DNA of 58,244 nt from Aphodosoma sp045658305 (GTDB lineage: Bacteria; Bacteroidota; Bacteroidia; Bacteroidales; Paludibacteraceae): positions 1 to 58,244 of the forward strand of contig JAZOUT010000112.1 in assembly GCA_045658305.1 (NCBI GenBank). The letters run 5' to 3'. The notes beneath the pieces were generated by a model. That model did not search any database, had not been told where the DNA came from, and worked only from the letters and a program-made list of their open reading frames with translations. Below, piece after piece: positions 44,824-53,977 of the stretch. The position numbers and the translations under genes were made by a program. Every line of letters starts with the position of its first letter. Positions within the stretch are counted from its first letter, which is position 1.

Positions 44824-46134
44824 TCAATAGTCTTTAGTTAATAGTTTATATAAATCGAATAGTGCTTGATTTGCTGTGCGCTCTTGATGCTGTTCGCGAG
44901 TAGTGCGAAATATATATTTTTCACAAACTACTTCATCTCGAGAAGCAACAGCGACATAGACCAATCCAAGAGGTTTTTCTTCTGTTCCTCCTGTTGGTCC
45001 TGCTATGCCTGTGGTTGCAATGGCATAATCTACTCCCATTTGGGTCAAACATCCTTGAGCCATTTCTATTGCTGTTTGTTCCGACACGGCTCCATATTGT
45101 TCTAATGTTTCGTGTTTAACGCCCAAGAGTTGTTCTTTAATTTCGTTAGAATATGCAACTATACCTCCTTTGAAATATGCAGATGAACCAGGTGTTTCGG
45201 TAATGCGACGAGCAATGAGCCCACCAGTGCAACTTTCTGCTGTTGCAAGTAAGGAGCACCTACGGTTCACTATCTTGCCAATAACGGCAGAGATAGTCTC
45301 ATCGTCATAGCCATAGATATTCTCACCTATAATCTTTTCTAACTGCTTGATTTGCTCTGCTACCTCGTGCTCTAACACAGCATTATCGCTACCATAAGCA
45401 GAAAGGCGTAAACGTACTTTGCCTGCTTCGGGGAGATAGGCTAACTTGATGTGAGCAGGGAGTGCATCTTCCCAATCCGCTATTTTATCGGCTAAAAACG
45501 ACTCGCCTATTCCGAATGTCAAGACTGTTTTATGAACTATGGCCTCTGCACCTAATCGTTCTTCCAGCAATGGCAATATGCTATTCTGCATCAACCACTT
45601 CATTTCGAATGGCACGCCTGGCATGCTAACTACAATTTTAGGGAATTGAGAATTGAAAATTGAGAATTGAGAACTATTTTGCCCCTGCGAGTCGTCGGAT
45701 ACGGCATGCTGTGTTTCAAACCACATACATGGTGCAGTACCTACCTCGTTTAATATCACCTTGCATTTGCTTGGCACGAGAGCTTGTGCTTGATTTATTT
45801 CGGTGAAAGGGAGTCCACGACGCTCGAAAAATCGTTGTACTTGGTCGTAGGTTGGCTGATGACGCACGAGGGTGTCGCCAAAATATTCACACAAGACGGT
45901 TTTCGTGATATCGTCTTTCGTTGGGCCTAATCCGCCTGTAATAAGGACTATATCTGCCTCAGCAAGCGAGCGGTCGAGCTGTGTGCGTATATCGTCAGCT
46001 CCATCAGAGATAACACTGATATTCGTAACCTTGATATTACGTTTATTCAACTCTTCAGCCATCCAACTTGCGTTGGTATTGACTACTTGTCCGATGAGTA
46101 ATTCATCGCCTATATTTATAATGTGTGTTGTCAT
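44824..46134 (-). CDS. cinA: CinA family protein (competence/damage-inducible; NMN amidohydrolase domain)
   Basis: 436 residues. N-terminal MoCF-like domain (INIGDELLIGQVVNTNASWM, VLITGGLGPTKDDITK) and C-terminal nicotinamide mononucleotide deamidase domain (SLLATAESCTGGLIARRITE, YAIATTGIAGPTGGTEEKPL). Recycles NMN to nicotinate mononucleotide for NAD. Residues about 152-163 (SSQFSIFNSQF) are an insertion made of AATTGAG units, just before VSMPGVPFEMKWL, where other family members have a short loop. The ATG overlaps the relA stop by 4 bases. Confidence 0.95.
   Translation of the reverse strand: MTTHIINIGDELLIGQVVNTNASWMAEELNKRNIKVTNISVISDGADDIRTQLDRSLAEADIVLITGGLGPTKDDITKTVLCEYFGDTLVRHQPTYDQVQRFFERRGLPFTEINQAQALVPSKCKVILNEVGTAPCMWFETQHAVSDDSQGQNSSQFSIFNSQFPKIVVSMPGVPFEMKWLMQNSILPLLEERLGAEAIVHKTVLTFGIGESFLADKIADWEDALPAHIKLAYLPEAGKVRLRLSAYGSDNAVLEHEVAEQIKQLEKIIGENIYGYDDETISAVIGKIVNRRCSLLATAESCTGGLIARRITETPGSSAYFKGGIVAYSNEIKEQLLGVKHETLEQYGAVSEQTAIEMAQGCLTQMGVDYAIATTGIAGPTGGTEEKPLGLVYVAVASRDEVVCEKYIFRTTREQHQERTANQALFDLYKLLTKDY
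45644..45678 (-). repeat. 7-bp repeat array (AATTGAG), 5 units, inside cinA
   Basis: Units AATTGAG, AATTGAA, AATTGAG, AATTGAG, AACTATT in register. Encodes SSQFSIFNSQF in a surface loop. Confidence 0.9.
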
Positions 46135-48320
46135 ACGCGGAATATCTGTTTTACACCTTTTATTGTTTTTAGTTTTTTGAATAATGCTTCAAGTTGCGAT
46201 GCTTGATGTACCACTAACGTAATAGTTCCTTCGAACAATCCTGCGTTGGAATCTACTGATATAGAGCGCATATTTACGCCTGTTTCTTTACTAATAACGG
46301 ATGTGATGTTGGTAACGATGCCTATATCGTCGCGCCCGATGATGCGTATCGTAGTGGTATATTCGCCCCCTGTCGAGCTACCTGCCCAACGTGCATTCAC
46401 AATACGATAGCCGAAACGAGATATGAGTTGTGGCGCATTCGGACAATCTTTTTTGTGGATTTTAATGCCTCCATTCACTGATACAAATCCGAAAATATCG
46501 TCGCCATATATTGGATTACAACAACGAGCAAGGGTATAATCCACATTCTTCAAGTTGCGGTCAATCACAAGGGCATCATCTTTGGCAGTGATGCGTTGCA
46601 ATTCGGTCTCTTGTTCGAATCCTTCAGCCGAACGAGGCGTAGTAGGTTGCTCTTGTGTGTCGAATCCATCTATTAGCCAATCACGCAACTGCAATAGGTT
46701 CACCTTCTCTTGATTGATTGCGACATAGAAGTCTGACAATGTCTTATACCCTAACTTCCTATATGCACGTCCTATCAACGAATCGTCGAACTCCAATTTC
46801 CAATTTTTCAAACGACGCAACAACGTTTCACGACCATTCTCTGCCTCTTTATGTTCTGCCTCTTTCAATGCTTGCTTAATTCGCGAACGAGCCTTCGATG
46901 TCTTGGCCCAATTTAACCAATCGGCATGAGGTGTCTGCATTGGCGAAGTGTGCACCTCCACTTGATCGCCATTTTGCAATTCGTATTTAAAACTTACGTG
47001 CTTACCATTCACAATAGCCCCCATACATTGCGAACCTATCTTGGTATGAATGCCAAAGGCAAAATCCAACACCGTAGCTCCACGATGCAACTGATACAAA
47101 TCGCCTTTAGGTGTAAAGACGAATACGTCATCGTCGTAAAGTTGCATTTTAAATTCATTCATTACGTCAAGCCCATCATCTTCATTACTACCCTGTTCGA
47201 GCAAATCACGAAGATTTTTAAGCCATTCATCCATCTGCGCTGAGTCGCTCTTACCACCCTTATATTTCCAGTGCGCAGCCACACCCTTCTCTGCCACCTC
47301 ATCCATACGCTCGGTGCGAATCTGCACCTCCACCCACTTGCCTTCGGGCCCCATCACCGTAACGTGCAACGACTCATAGCCATTGCTTTTTGGCACTGAT
47401 ATCCAGTCGCGAAGTCGCTTAGTGTTGGCGGTGTACATATCAGTTACGACCGAAAATGCCTGCCAACATGCTGCTTTTTCTCGCTCTATAGGACAATCTA
47501 TTATAATGCGAATAGCAAACAAGTCATACACCTTTTCGAATGGCACCTGCTGTTTGCGTATCTTATTCCATATCGAATGAATACTTTTAGTTCTACCCTT
47601 AATCGAGAATTTCAACCCCTCTGCCTCCAATCGTGCCTTCACTGGTTCGATAAATTTCTTAATATAGGCATCGCGACTACGTTTGGTTTCATTGAGTTTT
47701 GTTGCAATCTCTTTATATACCTCACGAGATGTATATTTGAGCGACAAATCCTCCAACTCAGTCTTAATGCCATACAAACCCATACGGTGAGCCAATGGAG
47801 CGTAGAGGTACGACACTTCACGAGCAATCTCTTGTTGCTCATCCTCATCATACACTTGAAGATGTCGCATCGTATCCAATCGCTCAACAATCATAATCAT
47901 AATAACACGCACATCTTGCGCCAACGAAATCAACAACTTGCGAAAATTTTCGTTCTCTACCGCAACCCCACGATTATACAAATCATATACCTTCATCAGA
48001 CCTTCGACCAACATAGCAGTCGATTCGCCATACCTCTCTTCAACGTATGAAATCGGTGTACCTGTCTTATAAATCAGCGTATATAACAATATCGCCTCAA
48101 TCGAATGATATCCAAGCGATATTTCACGATGCGCAATCATAGCCGTACGCATCGACTTAGCCAACGCATTCAACGATACATCATGTTCCGTAGTAAACCT
48201 ACGAATATCCTCTTTCAATCGCACTAAATATTTAGCATCTATCTTTCGTCCCTCGACACTCATAAAATCACGATAGACGCGCAAAAAATCTTTTTTATCT
48301 AATTTATATTGCATACTCAA
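46131..48320 (-). CDS. RelA/SpoT family (p)ppGpp synthetase with degenerate hydrolase domain
   Basis: 729 residues. The synthetase domain looks intact: GRTKSIHSIWNKIRKQQVPF, YDLFAIRIIIDCP and RDWISVPKSNGYESLHVTVM, then VEVQIRTERMDEVAEKGVAA. TGS (FTPKGDLYQLHRGATVLDFA) and ACT (NITSVISKETGVNMRSISV) domains follow. In the N-terminal hydrolase domain the His-Asp pair expected in ALLHDxxED is replaced (AILLYTLIYKTG), and ADRLHNMRTL reads VERLDTMRHL. So it should make but not degrade (p)ppGpp. The start lies 2 bases after the M6 protease stop. Confidence 0.93.
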   Translation of the reverse strand: MSMQYKLDKKDFLRVYRDFMSVEGRKIDAKYLVRLKEDIRRFTTEHDVSLNALAKSMRTAMIAHREISLGYHSIEAILLYTLIYKTGTPISYVEERYGESTAMLVEGLMKVYDLYNRGVAVENENFRKLLISLAQDVRVIMIMIVERLDTMRHLQVYDEDEQQEIAREVSYLYAPLAHRMGLYGIKTELEDLSLKYTSREVYKEIATKLNETKRSRDAYIKKFIEPVKARLEAEGLKFSIKGRTKSIHSIWNKIRKQQVPFEKVYDLFAIRIIIDCPIEREKAACWQAFSVVTDMYTANTKRLRDWISVPKSNGYESLHVTVMGPEGKWVEVQIRTERMDEVAEKGVAAHWKYKGGKSDSAQMDEWLKNLRDLLEQGSNEDDGLDVMNEFKMQLYDDDVFVFTPKGDLYQLHRGATVLDFAFGIHTKIGSQCMGAIVNGKHVSFKYELQNGDQVEVHTSPMQTPHADWLNWAKTSKARSRIKQALKEAEHKEAENGRETLLRRLKNWKLEFDDSLIGRAYRKLGYKTLSDFYVAINQEKVNLLQLRDWLIDGFDTQEQPTTPRSAEGFEQETELQRITAKDDALVIDRNLKNVDYTLARCCNPIYGDDIFGFVSVNGGIKIHKKDCPNAPQLISRFGYRIVNARWAGSSTGGEYTTTIRIIGRDDIGIVTNITSVISKETGVNMRSISVDSNAGLFEGTITLVVHQASQLEALFKKLKTIKGVKQIFRV

Positions 48321-48322
48321 TC

Positions 48323-49999
48323 CTAAATTCCTTTAATAACACGAACATTCTCACCATCAATAATTCTCAAAACATATAAGCCATTTGGAGTATCAAATGT
48401 CAAGCTATTGCCAACACACTCCTTTCGCCATAACAATCGTCCTACCCCATCATAACAATAAACAATAGTCCCAACCGAAACACCCAACAACTCACTATCA
48501 TTTAATCTACTAATCAATCCAAAAACATATTCTTCATTATCAACAGAAACCTCTTGCTCTTCTTCAAATGAAAAACTAATCACCCCATCAACTTCTTCAA
48601 TATCAGCAATCAAATACTTTGCATATAGAACATAACTCGTAATCTTAGACGTACCGGGGAACAAATCCCCCGCCTTACCATAACTACCATTCGGAGCCTT
48701 ACCATCCGCCTCAATTATATCATATCCTTGCGAATTTTTATCATTATTAGGCACATTATTATACCACTTATCTTCATCATAAATAGTCTTACTAATCATC
48801 ATCCCATGTCCAGGCAAATACGCATCCCATCCTGTTTTTTGCCTATTCTCCAACAAAAAATAGGTATTAGGATTAGGTTTCCCCCCATCCAAATTATGCT
48901 CTCCTATCTCCGTAATAATATATGCCTTATTACTTTTTTGTAACTCGTCCAACACATAATCACCCGAATCCTTCAATATTTCTGGCGTCAACCATCCAAG
49001 ATAAAAACGCTCGTGGGCCGAATAAGTTGGAGGTGTATTCCCATCATTCAAATATGCTCCTGCATCCATAATATCCCAATCACCAAGAGTTTTATGACTC
49101 GAACCATAGTCCGTTACATAAAAATCAGGCAAACCTAACACATGACTAAACTCATGACAAAAAGTACCAATACCACACATAGTAGAACCAACCGAACCTT
49201 GCAACTCTGACGTACAAGCATAACTCTTTATCCTCTTACCACTATAACTCAACTGACCCATAACATACTCATCATACACCTCCCACGCATGAGGCCAAAC
49301 CGCATCTTCTGGTGCCCCCTCATTCTCTCCATATCCAGCATAATAAATAAATACATTATCAATATTCCCATCATTATCAGTATCATAATCCGCAAAATCC
49401 ACTCCAGCCAAAGAATCTGCCGCCAATTTAGCCACCGCATCCACAACCATTTGGTCAGGATGCATATCCAAACCCTCCCGGTCATTTTGACCATAATAAC
49501 TCATCTCCCTATCAAGCTTATATGGCCCAAAAACATCAAACTGAGGCACATACCGCCCATTCGACGCATCTTTAAAATAATTCATAGCCGATCCCGTCGC
49601 TCCATTATAATCATACCCATCCTTATTCAACAAATCATCAAAATTCTGACGCACTTTCGTAAAACTATTATCCGAAAACTCTACCAAAATAGCCAAACCC
49701 CTCTCCGCTTGATGCGGAGCACGTCCCAACATATAAGGACGCTCGGCTCGAGTGTCCGACATCCTCCGCTTAGCTATTACACGCTCTCGCCTCTCTGCTA
49801 TCTGTTGTCTGTAATCTGTAATCTGTAATCCGCAATCTGTAATCTGTTCATAATAATGATAAAACTCATCACCTCTCAACACCATCTGCACCACACTTCC
49901 ATCCGCCAAAACACTATCCTTAACTATCGGCTTCGCAGGCACTGCCCCTATCACAACACACAACCCACAAAATACCACAAAAACAAAAAATCTTCTCAT
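48323..49999 (-). CDS. Secreted M6-family metalloprotease domain protein
   Basis: 558 residues with a signal peptide (FVFVVFCGLCVVIGAVPA). Zinc site His282-Glu283-x-x-His286 with Asp292 downstream (CHEFSHVLGLPDFY), the HExxHxxGxxD pattern of M6/immune inhibitor A-like peptidases, preceded by DTDNDGNIDNVFIYYAGYG. The C-terminal NGLYVLRIIDG stretch resembles a short T9SS-type sorting domain. Residues 51-67 in the propeptide (EQITDCGLQITDYRQQI) are written by seven CTGTAAT-type 7-bp units, so an insertion is likely. Secreted protein next to relA; no functional link is implied. Confidence 0.88.
   Translation of the reverse strand: MRRFFVFVVFCGLCVVIGAVPAKPIVKDSVLADGSVVQMVLRGDEFYHYYEQITDCGLQITDYRQQIAERRERVIAKRRMSDTRAERPYMLGRAPHQAERGLAILVEFSDNSFTKVRQNFDDLLNKDGYDYNGATGSAMNYFKDASNGRYVPQFDVFGPYKLDREMSYYGQNDREGLDMHPDQMVVDAVAKLAADSLAGVDFADYDTDNDGNIDNVFIYYAGYGENEGAPEDAVWPHAWEVYDEYVMGQLSYSGKRIKSYACTSELQGSVGSTMCGIGTFCHEFSHVLGLPDFYVTDYGSSHKTLGDWDIMDAGAYLNDGNTPPTYSAHERFYLGWLTPEILKDSGDYVLDELQKSNKAYIITEIGEHNLDGGKPNPNTYFLLENRQKTGWDAYLPGHGMMISKTIYDEDKWYNNVPNNDKNSQGYDIIEADGKAPNGSYGKAGDLFPGTSKITSYVLYAKYLIADIEEVDGVISFSFEEEQEVSVDNEEYVFGLISRLNDSELLGVSVGTIVYCYDGVGRLLWRKECVGNSLTFDTPNGLYVLRIIDGENVRVIKGI
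49802..49850 (-). repeat. 7-bp repeat array (CTGTAAT), 7 units, inside the M6 protease gene
   Basis: Units CTGTTGT, CTGTAAT, CTGTAAT, CTGTAAT, CCGCAAT, CTGTAAT, CTGTTCA. 49 bp in exact register, encoding propeptide residues 50-66. Confidence 0.93.
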
Positions 50000-50061
50000 A
50001 TAAAATTCACAATTCTAAAAAATCAAATAAACACTCGAACTAAAAAAACAAAGCACACCCC

Positions 50062-50103
50062 ACTCCCTGTCCCTTATTCCTTGTTCCCTATTCCTTGTTC
50101 CCT
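50062..50103. repeat. 7-bp repeat array (GTTCCCT/ATTCCTT), 6 units, 3' end of the AI-2E transporter gene
   Basis: Units ACTCCCT, GTCCCTT, ATTCCTT, GTTCCCT, ATTCCTT, GTTCCCT. The stop codon and tail EQGIGNKE lie inside. Confidence 0.9.
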
Positions 50104-51141
50104 AATAACAAATCTCTTATAATACGAAATCAACAACGTAGTCACAGGCAACGCAATAATCATACCCACAATACCGAGTAACGACCCCCAAATCGATAAC
50201 GACAACAATATCACCGCAGGATTCAATCCCATAGCCTTACCCATAATCTTCGGCACAAGAAACAAATCTTGTATCCCTTGAACCACCAAAAACACAATAA
50301 AACACCCCAACAACATCCACCAAAAACTCTCACCCACCTCTGCCCCTTTCACCAAACACAACAACACAACAGGCACAACACCCACCGTCTGCAAATAAGG
50401 CACCAAATTCAACACCCCAATAAACAACCCCACCGTAATAGCCATCGGCAACCCAACTATCTTAAAACCAATCGCAAACAACACACCAACAATAAACGCC
50501 ACCAAACTCTGCCCACGAAAATAACGGTTCATACCACTCTCCAAATCCTCAAACACACCCTCAACCAACTCCCTATATTTAGGCGGAATCATCTCCCTCG
50601 CACCACGATTAATCTTCTCAAAATCAATCAAAATAAACACCACATACAAGAAAACTACAAACACCACAAACACACTCGCAATCGCCTCCCAAGTACCCGA
50701 CACCAAACCCTTCACACTCGGCAACAAACTCTCCAACGCCCCCTTCACAGTCTCAGGATTCAACCATTTCTCAACATCCACACTCTCCATCACCCCCGAC
50801 AACCAAGCCACAGCTTCAGAACCAAACTTAAAATTGTGAATCGCAAATTGAGCATTATGCATTGACATAATTTCAGCAGATATCGCTGGCACCACAGCCA
50901 CCCCCAATCCTGTAATCACAATCGCAATAAACAACAGCGAAACTGCAATCGACACACCACGATTCCCCACCTTCATCTTATATTGCACAAACTTCACCAA
51001 CGGATGAATCAAATAAGCCAACAACCACCCAATCAAAAATGGCAACAACACACCGCTCAACCTATTCACAAGCAGAGCCAAACCAACAATCACAGCCATC
51101 GCTATGACCAACCTAACAACTCTATCAAAAGTATACCTCAT
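50074..51141 (-). CDS. AI-2E family transporter (UPF0118/PerM)
   Basis: 355-residue membrane protein with about eight hydrophobic segments. Family features are VNRLSGVLLPFLIGWLLAYL near the start, then VLFAIGFKIVGLPMAITVGL, GVLNLVPYLQTVGVVPVVLL and the C-terminal GSLLGIVGMIIALPVTTLLI. Despite the name, members export varied small molecules or ions and the substrate here is unknown. I choose the ATG at 51141 (MRYTFDRVV); an in-frame ATG at 51180 would add 13 hydrophobic residues. Residues near 105-115 (MHNAQFAIHNF) and the C-terminus are repeat-derived. Confidence 0.88.
   Translation of the reverse strand: MRYTFDRVVRLVIAMAVIVGLALLVNRLSGVLLPFLIGWLLAYLIHPLVKFVQYKMKVGNRGVSIAVSLLFIAIVITGLGVAVVPAISAEIMSMHNAQFAIHNFKFGSEAVAWLSGVMESVDVEKWLNPETVKGALESLLPSVKGLVSGTWEAIASVFVVFVVFLYVVFILIDFEKINRGAREMIPPKYRELVEGVFEDLESGMNRYFRGQSLVAFIVGVLFAIGFKIVGLPMAITVGLFIGVLNLVPYLQTVGVVPVVLLCLVKGAEVGESFWWMLLGCFIVFLVVQGIQDLFLVPKIMGKAMGLNPAVILLSLSIWGSLLGIVGMIIALPVTTLLISYYKRFVIREQGIGNKE
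50832..50866 (-). repeat. 7-bp repeat array (AATTGAG/CATTATG), 5 units, inside the AI-2E transporter gene
   Basis: Units AATTGTG, AATCGCA, AATTGAG, CATTATG, CATTGAC. Encodes MHNAQFAIHNF in a loop after the second membrane pair. Confidence 0.8.
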
Positions 51142-51175
51142 AACACAAAAAAATAAAAATAAACCACCAAAAAAA

Positions 51176-51292
51176 TACACACTCTCATTGTGTACTCAAT
51201 CTTAAATTTCCCAAAATTTAAATATAGGATACAGCATACTGCAAGCAACCCTCACCTTACCCTCGCAAACACACACTCACAGTGTGTATTCA
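51176..51292. repeat. About 110-bp interspersed element, copy 3
   Basis: Ends TACACACTCTCATTGTGTAC and ACACACTCACAGTGTGTATT, with ATACTGCAAGCAACC in the middle, same order and direction as copy 1. Lies upstream of the efflux adaptor gene. Confidence 0.8.
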
Positions 51293-51395
51293 CCTCTCCC
51301 GACACCACACCCAATATAACATGCAAAGATACTCAAAAAATACAATCTACACAATACAAAACAAAATTAAAACACAAAAAACATCAATTTTGCAT

Positions 51396-51403
51396 CATCT
51401 TTG
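51396..51403 (+). promoter_or_regulatory. Possible -7 element (CATCTTTG) of the efflux adaptor-TolC pair
   Basis: CATCTTTG followed by CA, 38 bases before the ATG. It matches TAnnTTTG except the first base, and no TTTG is seen at -33. Confidence 0.5.
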
Positions 51404-51440
51404 CACATTTATCAATGTAACAACTAAAAAAACAAAAAAT

Positions 51441-52376
51441 ATGCAAACAAACCATCACAAATTCGATCATCGAATCAAAAACTCACCCCCTCGTCGCAAA
51501 TTGACCGACGACACTCTAATCTCCATTGTGTTCATTATCATCGCAACACTACTCATCGTGCTTTGCGCCAAACTACTCATGCCTACTCAACCACCTACAA
51601 AAATACAGACAACAACAAACAACAACACTGAAACATACAGCGAATACACCACCACAATCAAAGCCAACCAACAAGTCGAAATCCACACACAAATAGACGG
51701 CTTCCTCGAGAAAATACACTTTTTTCCCGGCAGTTACGTCAACAAAAACGACATACTCTTCACCATCGACTCCAAAGCCTACAACGCCCGAGTCCAAAAA
51801 GCAAAAGCACAACTCAACAGAAGCAAAGCTCTCGCACTAAAAGCCGAACACGACTTAGCCCGCATCAAACTACTACACCGCCAAAAAGCCGCCAGCCGAT
51901 TAGAATTAGACAACGCAATCGCATCCCACGAAAGCGCAAAAGCCGAAGTAATAATCAGCGAAGCCGACCTTTCTCAAGCCCTAACTGCACTCAACCACAC
52001 AATCATACGAGCACCAATATCTGGCTTTATCAGCGAAAGCACCGCCACAATAGGAACTCTAATCAACCCAACAAACAAATTACCATTAGCCACCATCACC
52101 AATATCGACACCATCCAAATCAGCCTCAACGTAACCGAATTAGACTACCTCCGCAGCATAGAACCCGGAACAATATCAACCCGCGAAATATCAATCACAC
52201 TTGCCGACAGCAGCACTCTCTCAACCATCGGCACAACCATTTTCTCAACTCCACAACTCAACTCCAACCCAGGTTCTTTCCTAATTCTCATCCAAATCCC
52301 AAACCCAAATCACACACTCCTACCAGGTCAATCCGTCAAAATCAAACTTCCATTCAAAGCACACCTCAATCCATGA
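51441..52376 (+). CDS. Efflux periplasmic adaptor (HlyD/membrane fusion protein family)
   Basis: 311 residues. One N-terminal membrane helix (about 25-48), then the lipoyl-like half motif (TIKANQQVEIHTQIDGFLEK, FFPGSYVNKNDILFTIDSKA), an alpha-helical hairpin (about 110-185), the second lipoyl half (TIIRAPISGFISESTATIG) and a beta-barrel (TIQISLNVTELDYLRSIEPG). Shorter than typical RND adaptors. ATG chosen at 51441; an earlier in-frame ATG at 51282 gives an implausible, repeat-derived extension. The stop overlaps the next ATG (ATGA). No pump gene lies between adaptor and outer-membrane factor. Confidence 0.9.
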   Translation: MQTNHHKFDHRIKNSPPRRKLTDDTLISIVFIIIATLLIVLCAKLLMPTQPPTKIQTTTNNNTETYSEYTTTIKANQQVEIHTQIDGFLEKIHFFPGSYVNKNDILFTIDSKAYNARVQKAKAQLNRSKALALKAEHDLARIKLLHRQKAASRLELDNAIASHESAKAEVIISEADLSQALTALNHTIIRAPISGFISESTATIGTLINPTNKLPLATITNIDTIQISLNVTELDYLRSIEPGTISTREISITLADSSTLSTIGTTIFSTPQLNSNPGSFLILIQIPNPNHTLLPGQSVKIKLPFKAHLNP

Positions 52377-53746
52377 AAACACAAATAATTCTCACACTCC
52401 TCATCGTATGCAGCAGTTGCTCAATACAACAACAATGTATTGCGCCCAAAATCACTCTACCCAACCAAATAGTAAACGAACTAAAAGCCGACTCTACCTG
52501 CATCGCCGACACTCATTGGTCTGAAATATTCACCGACCCATTACTCCAAAATCTAATAAATAAAACCCTTGACTACAATAAAGACTTATTAACCGCAACT
52601 GCTCGAGTACAAGAATTAGAAAAACTACACCGAATAACCAAAGCAGACTATTTCCCTGCAATTGGAGCTAAAGGCTACATCGAACACGAAACCCACAATA
52701 TTACCACCAACAACGAAACTCTTGATTTAGAAGTAGCAGCCAAACTCACACTATCTTGGGAAGTCGATCTATTCGGTCGTATTCGATGGAGCAAAAAAGA
52801 AGCTCTTGCCAACTATCTCAAAACAGCCGAAGGTCAAAAAGCCCTGCAAATGACCCTAATCGCCGAAATTGCATCTTCTTACTATCAACTAATGACACTC
52901 GACAACAAATTAGAAATACTAACCCGAACACTCAACACCCGCAAAGAAGACCTCAACAAAGCTCGCTTAAGATTTGAAAGTGGCATGACCTCCGAAATCC
53001 CCTATCAACAAGCTCAAGTAGAATACGCCTCAACCGCAGCTATAATACCTGACATACAACGCCAAATAAAAATAAAAGAAAATGAAATTTCTCTTCTTAC
53101 AGGCGAAATGCCAGCAAACATACAACGCTCTAAAATCCAACGACACGAAATCTCAATGAATATCACAGACATAGGTATTCCTTCCGACCTAATAAAACGT
53201 CGTCCCGACATAACCTCGGCAGAAGAATCCCTAAAATCCAAAATGGCTAAAGTTGGATATGCTTGGGCAGAAAGATTTCCTCGCTTTGTAATAAATTTAG
53301 AAGGCGGATTAGAACACACTGACTTCAAAGGCTTTTTCACCTCACCACTCACGTATGCCATAAGCGAACTCACCACTCCTCTATTCTCCTTCGGCAAACG
53401 CAAAGCTAAATACGATGCCGCCATCAAGGCATATGATGCCGAACGCTACCAATATGAGAAAAAAGTATTACAAGCTTTCAAAGAGGTAAACGATGCCATA
53501 GCCTCCTACACATCAGCAAACCAACAAGTAGAGTTAATGGAAAACCTCCGAAACTCAGCAAAAAAATATCTCGATTTAGCACAAGTGCAACATATCAACG
53601 GACAAATCAACTACATCTCAGTACTCGATGCACAACGAAGTTATCTCAATGCAAAAATCAACCTATCAAACGCCATTCTCAACGAAAACATAGCCCTCAT
53701 CAACCTCTACAAATCACTCGGAGGTGGCTGGCAAAACAAAAAATAA
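52373..53746 (+). CDS. TolC-like outer-membrane efflux lipoprotein (NodT/RND OMF family)
   Basis: 457 residues. Lipoprotein signal (TLLIVCSSC, acylated Cys at about residue 16), then the duplicated OEP domain with long coiled-coil segments: LQNLINKTLDYNKDLLTATA, SWEVDLFGRIRW and PSDLIKRRPDITSAEESLKS, typical of the OprM/NodT group. Forms the outer-membrane channel for the adaptor encoded upstream, whose stop overlaps this start. Partner pump unknown. It is followed by the 11-bp repeat set and a terminator. Confidence 0.93.
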   Translation: MKTQIILTLLIVCSSCSIQQQCIAPKITLPNQIVNELKADSTCIADTHWSEIFTDPLLQNLINKTLDYNKDLLTATARVQELEKLHRITKADYFPAIGAKGYIEHETHNITTNNETLDLEVAAKLTLSWEVDLFGRIRWSKKEALANYLKTAEGQKALQMTLIAEIASSYYQLMTLDNKLEILTRTLNTRKEDLNKARLRFESGMTSEIPYQQAQVEYASTAAIIPDIQRQIKIKENEISLLTGEMPANIQRSKIQRHEISMNITDIGIPSDLIKRRPDITSAEESLKSKMAKVGYAWAERFPRFVINLEGGLEHTDFKGFFTSPLTYAISELTTPLFSFGKRKAKYDAAIKAYDAERYQYEKKVLQAFKEVNDAIASYTSANQQVELMENLRNSAKKYLDLAQVQHINGQINYISVLDAQRSYLNAKINLSNAILNENIALINLYKSLGGGWQNKK

Positions 53747-53754
53747 AAAACTCT

Positions 53755-53798
53755 ACGAAACATATACGAAACATATACGAATGATATACGAAACATAA
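53755..53798. repeat. Array of four 11-bp direct repeats (ACGAAACATAT)
   Basis: Units ACGAAACATAT, ACGAAACATAT, ACGAATGATAT, ACGAAACATAA, starting 9 bases after the TolC-like gene stop. The unit matches ACTATAAATAT of the other two arrays at 8 of 11 positions. Confidence 0.85.
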
Positions 53799-53813
53799 TC
53801 ATATCCACAAAAT

Positions 53814-53884
53814 ATCTTGAATTACTAAAAAAACATAATATTTTATCGTTTTTCGATAAAATATTTGGTAATTCAAGATTTTTT
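53814..53884 (+). terminator. Long two-part hairpin terminator after the efflux genes
   Basis: Outer stem ATCTTGAATTAC/GTAATTCAAGAT (53814-53825 with 53868-53879), inner stem AATATTTTATCG/CGATAAAATATT (53837-53848 with 53854-53865), 11 unpaired bases on the left and 2 on the right, then a run of six T's. The -33 of the next promoter is at the foot of the inner stem. Confidence 0.8.
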
Positions 53885-53895
53885 GTGTTACTTTG
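53864..53895 (+). promoter_or_regulatory. Promoter of the M16 peptidase gene
   Basis: -33 TTTG at 53864-53867, 20-bp spacer, -7 TTACTTTG at 53888-53895. Leader about 75 bases. Confidence 0.7.
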
Positions 53896-53977
53896 CATCG
53901 TAAAAGTCCGATAAGTCTAAATCATCCGACAAATCTGATAAATTAAACCAAAATAATCAACAACTAAATAAAATATT

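Noticed and set aside
51142..51180. Longer N-terminus for the AI-2E transporter from 51180
   Set aside because: It adds 13 residues overlapping the interspersed repeat; MRYTFDRVV at 51141 is the likelier start.
51282..51440. Longer N-terminus for the efflux adaptor from the ATG at 51282
   Set aside because: The extension covers the promoter-like CATCTTTG and repeat end, and the adaptor's membrane helix fits a start at 51441.
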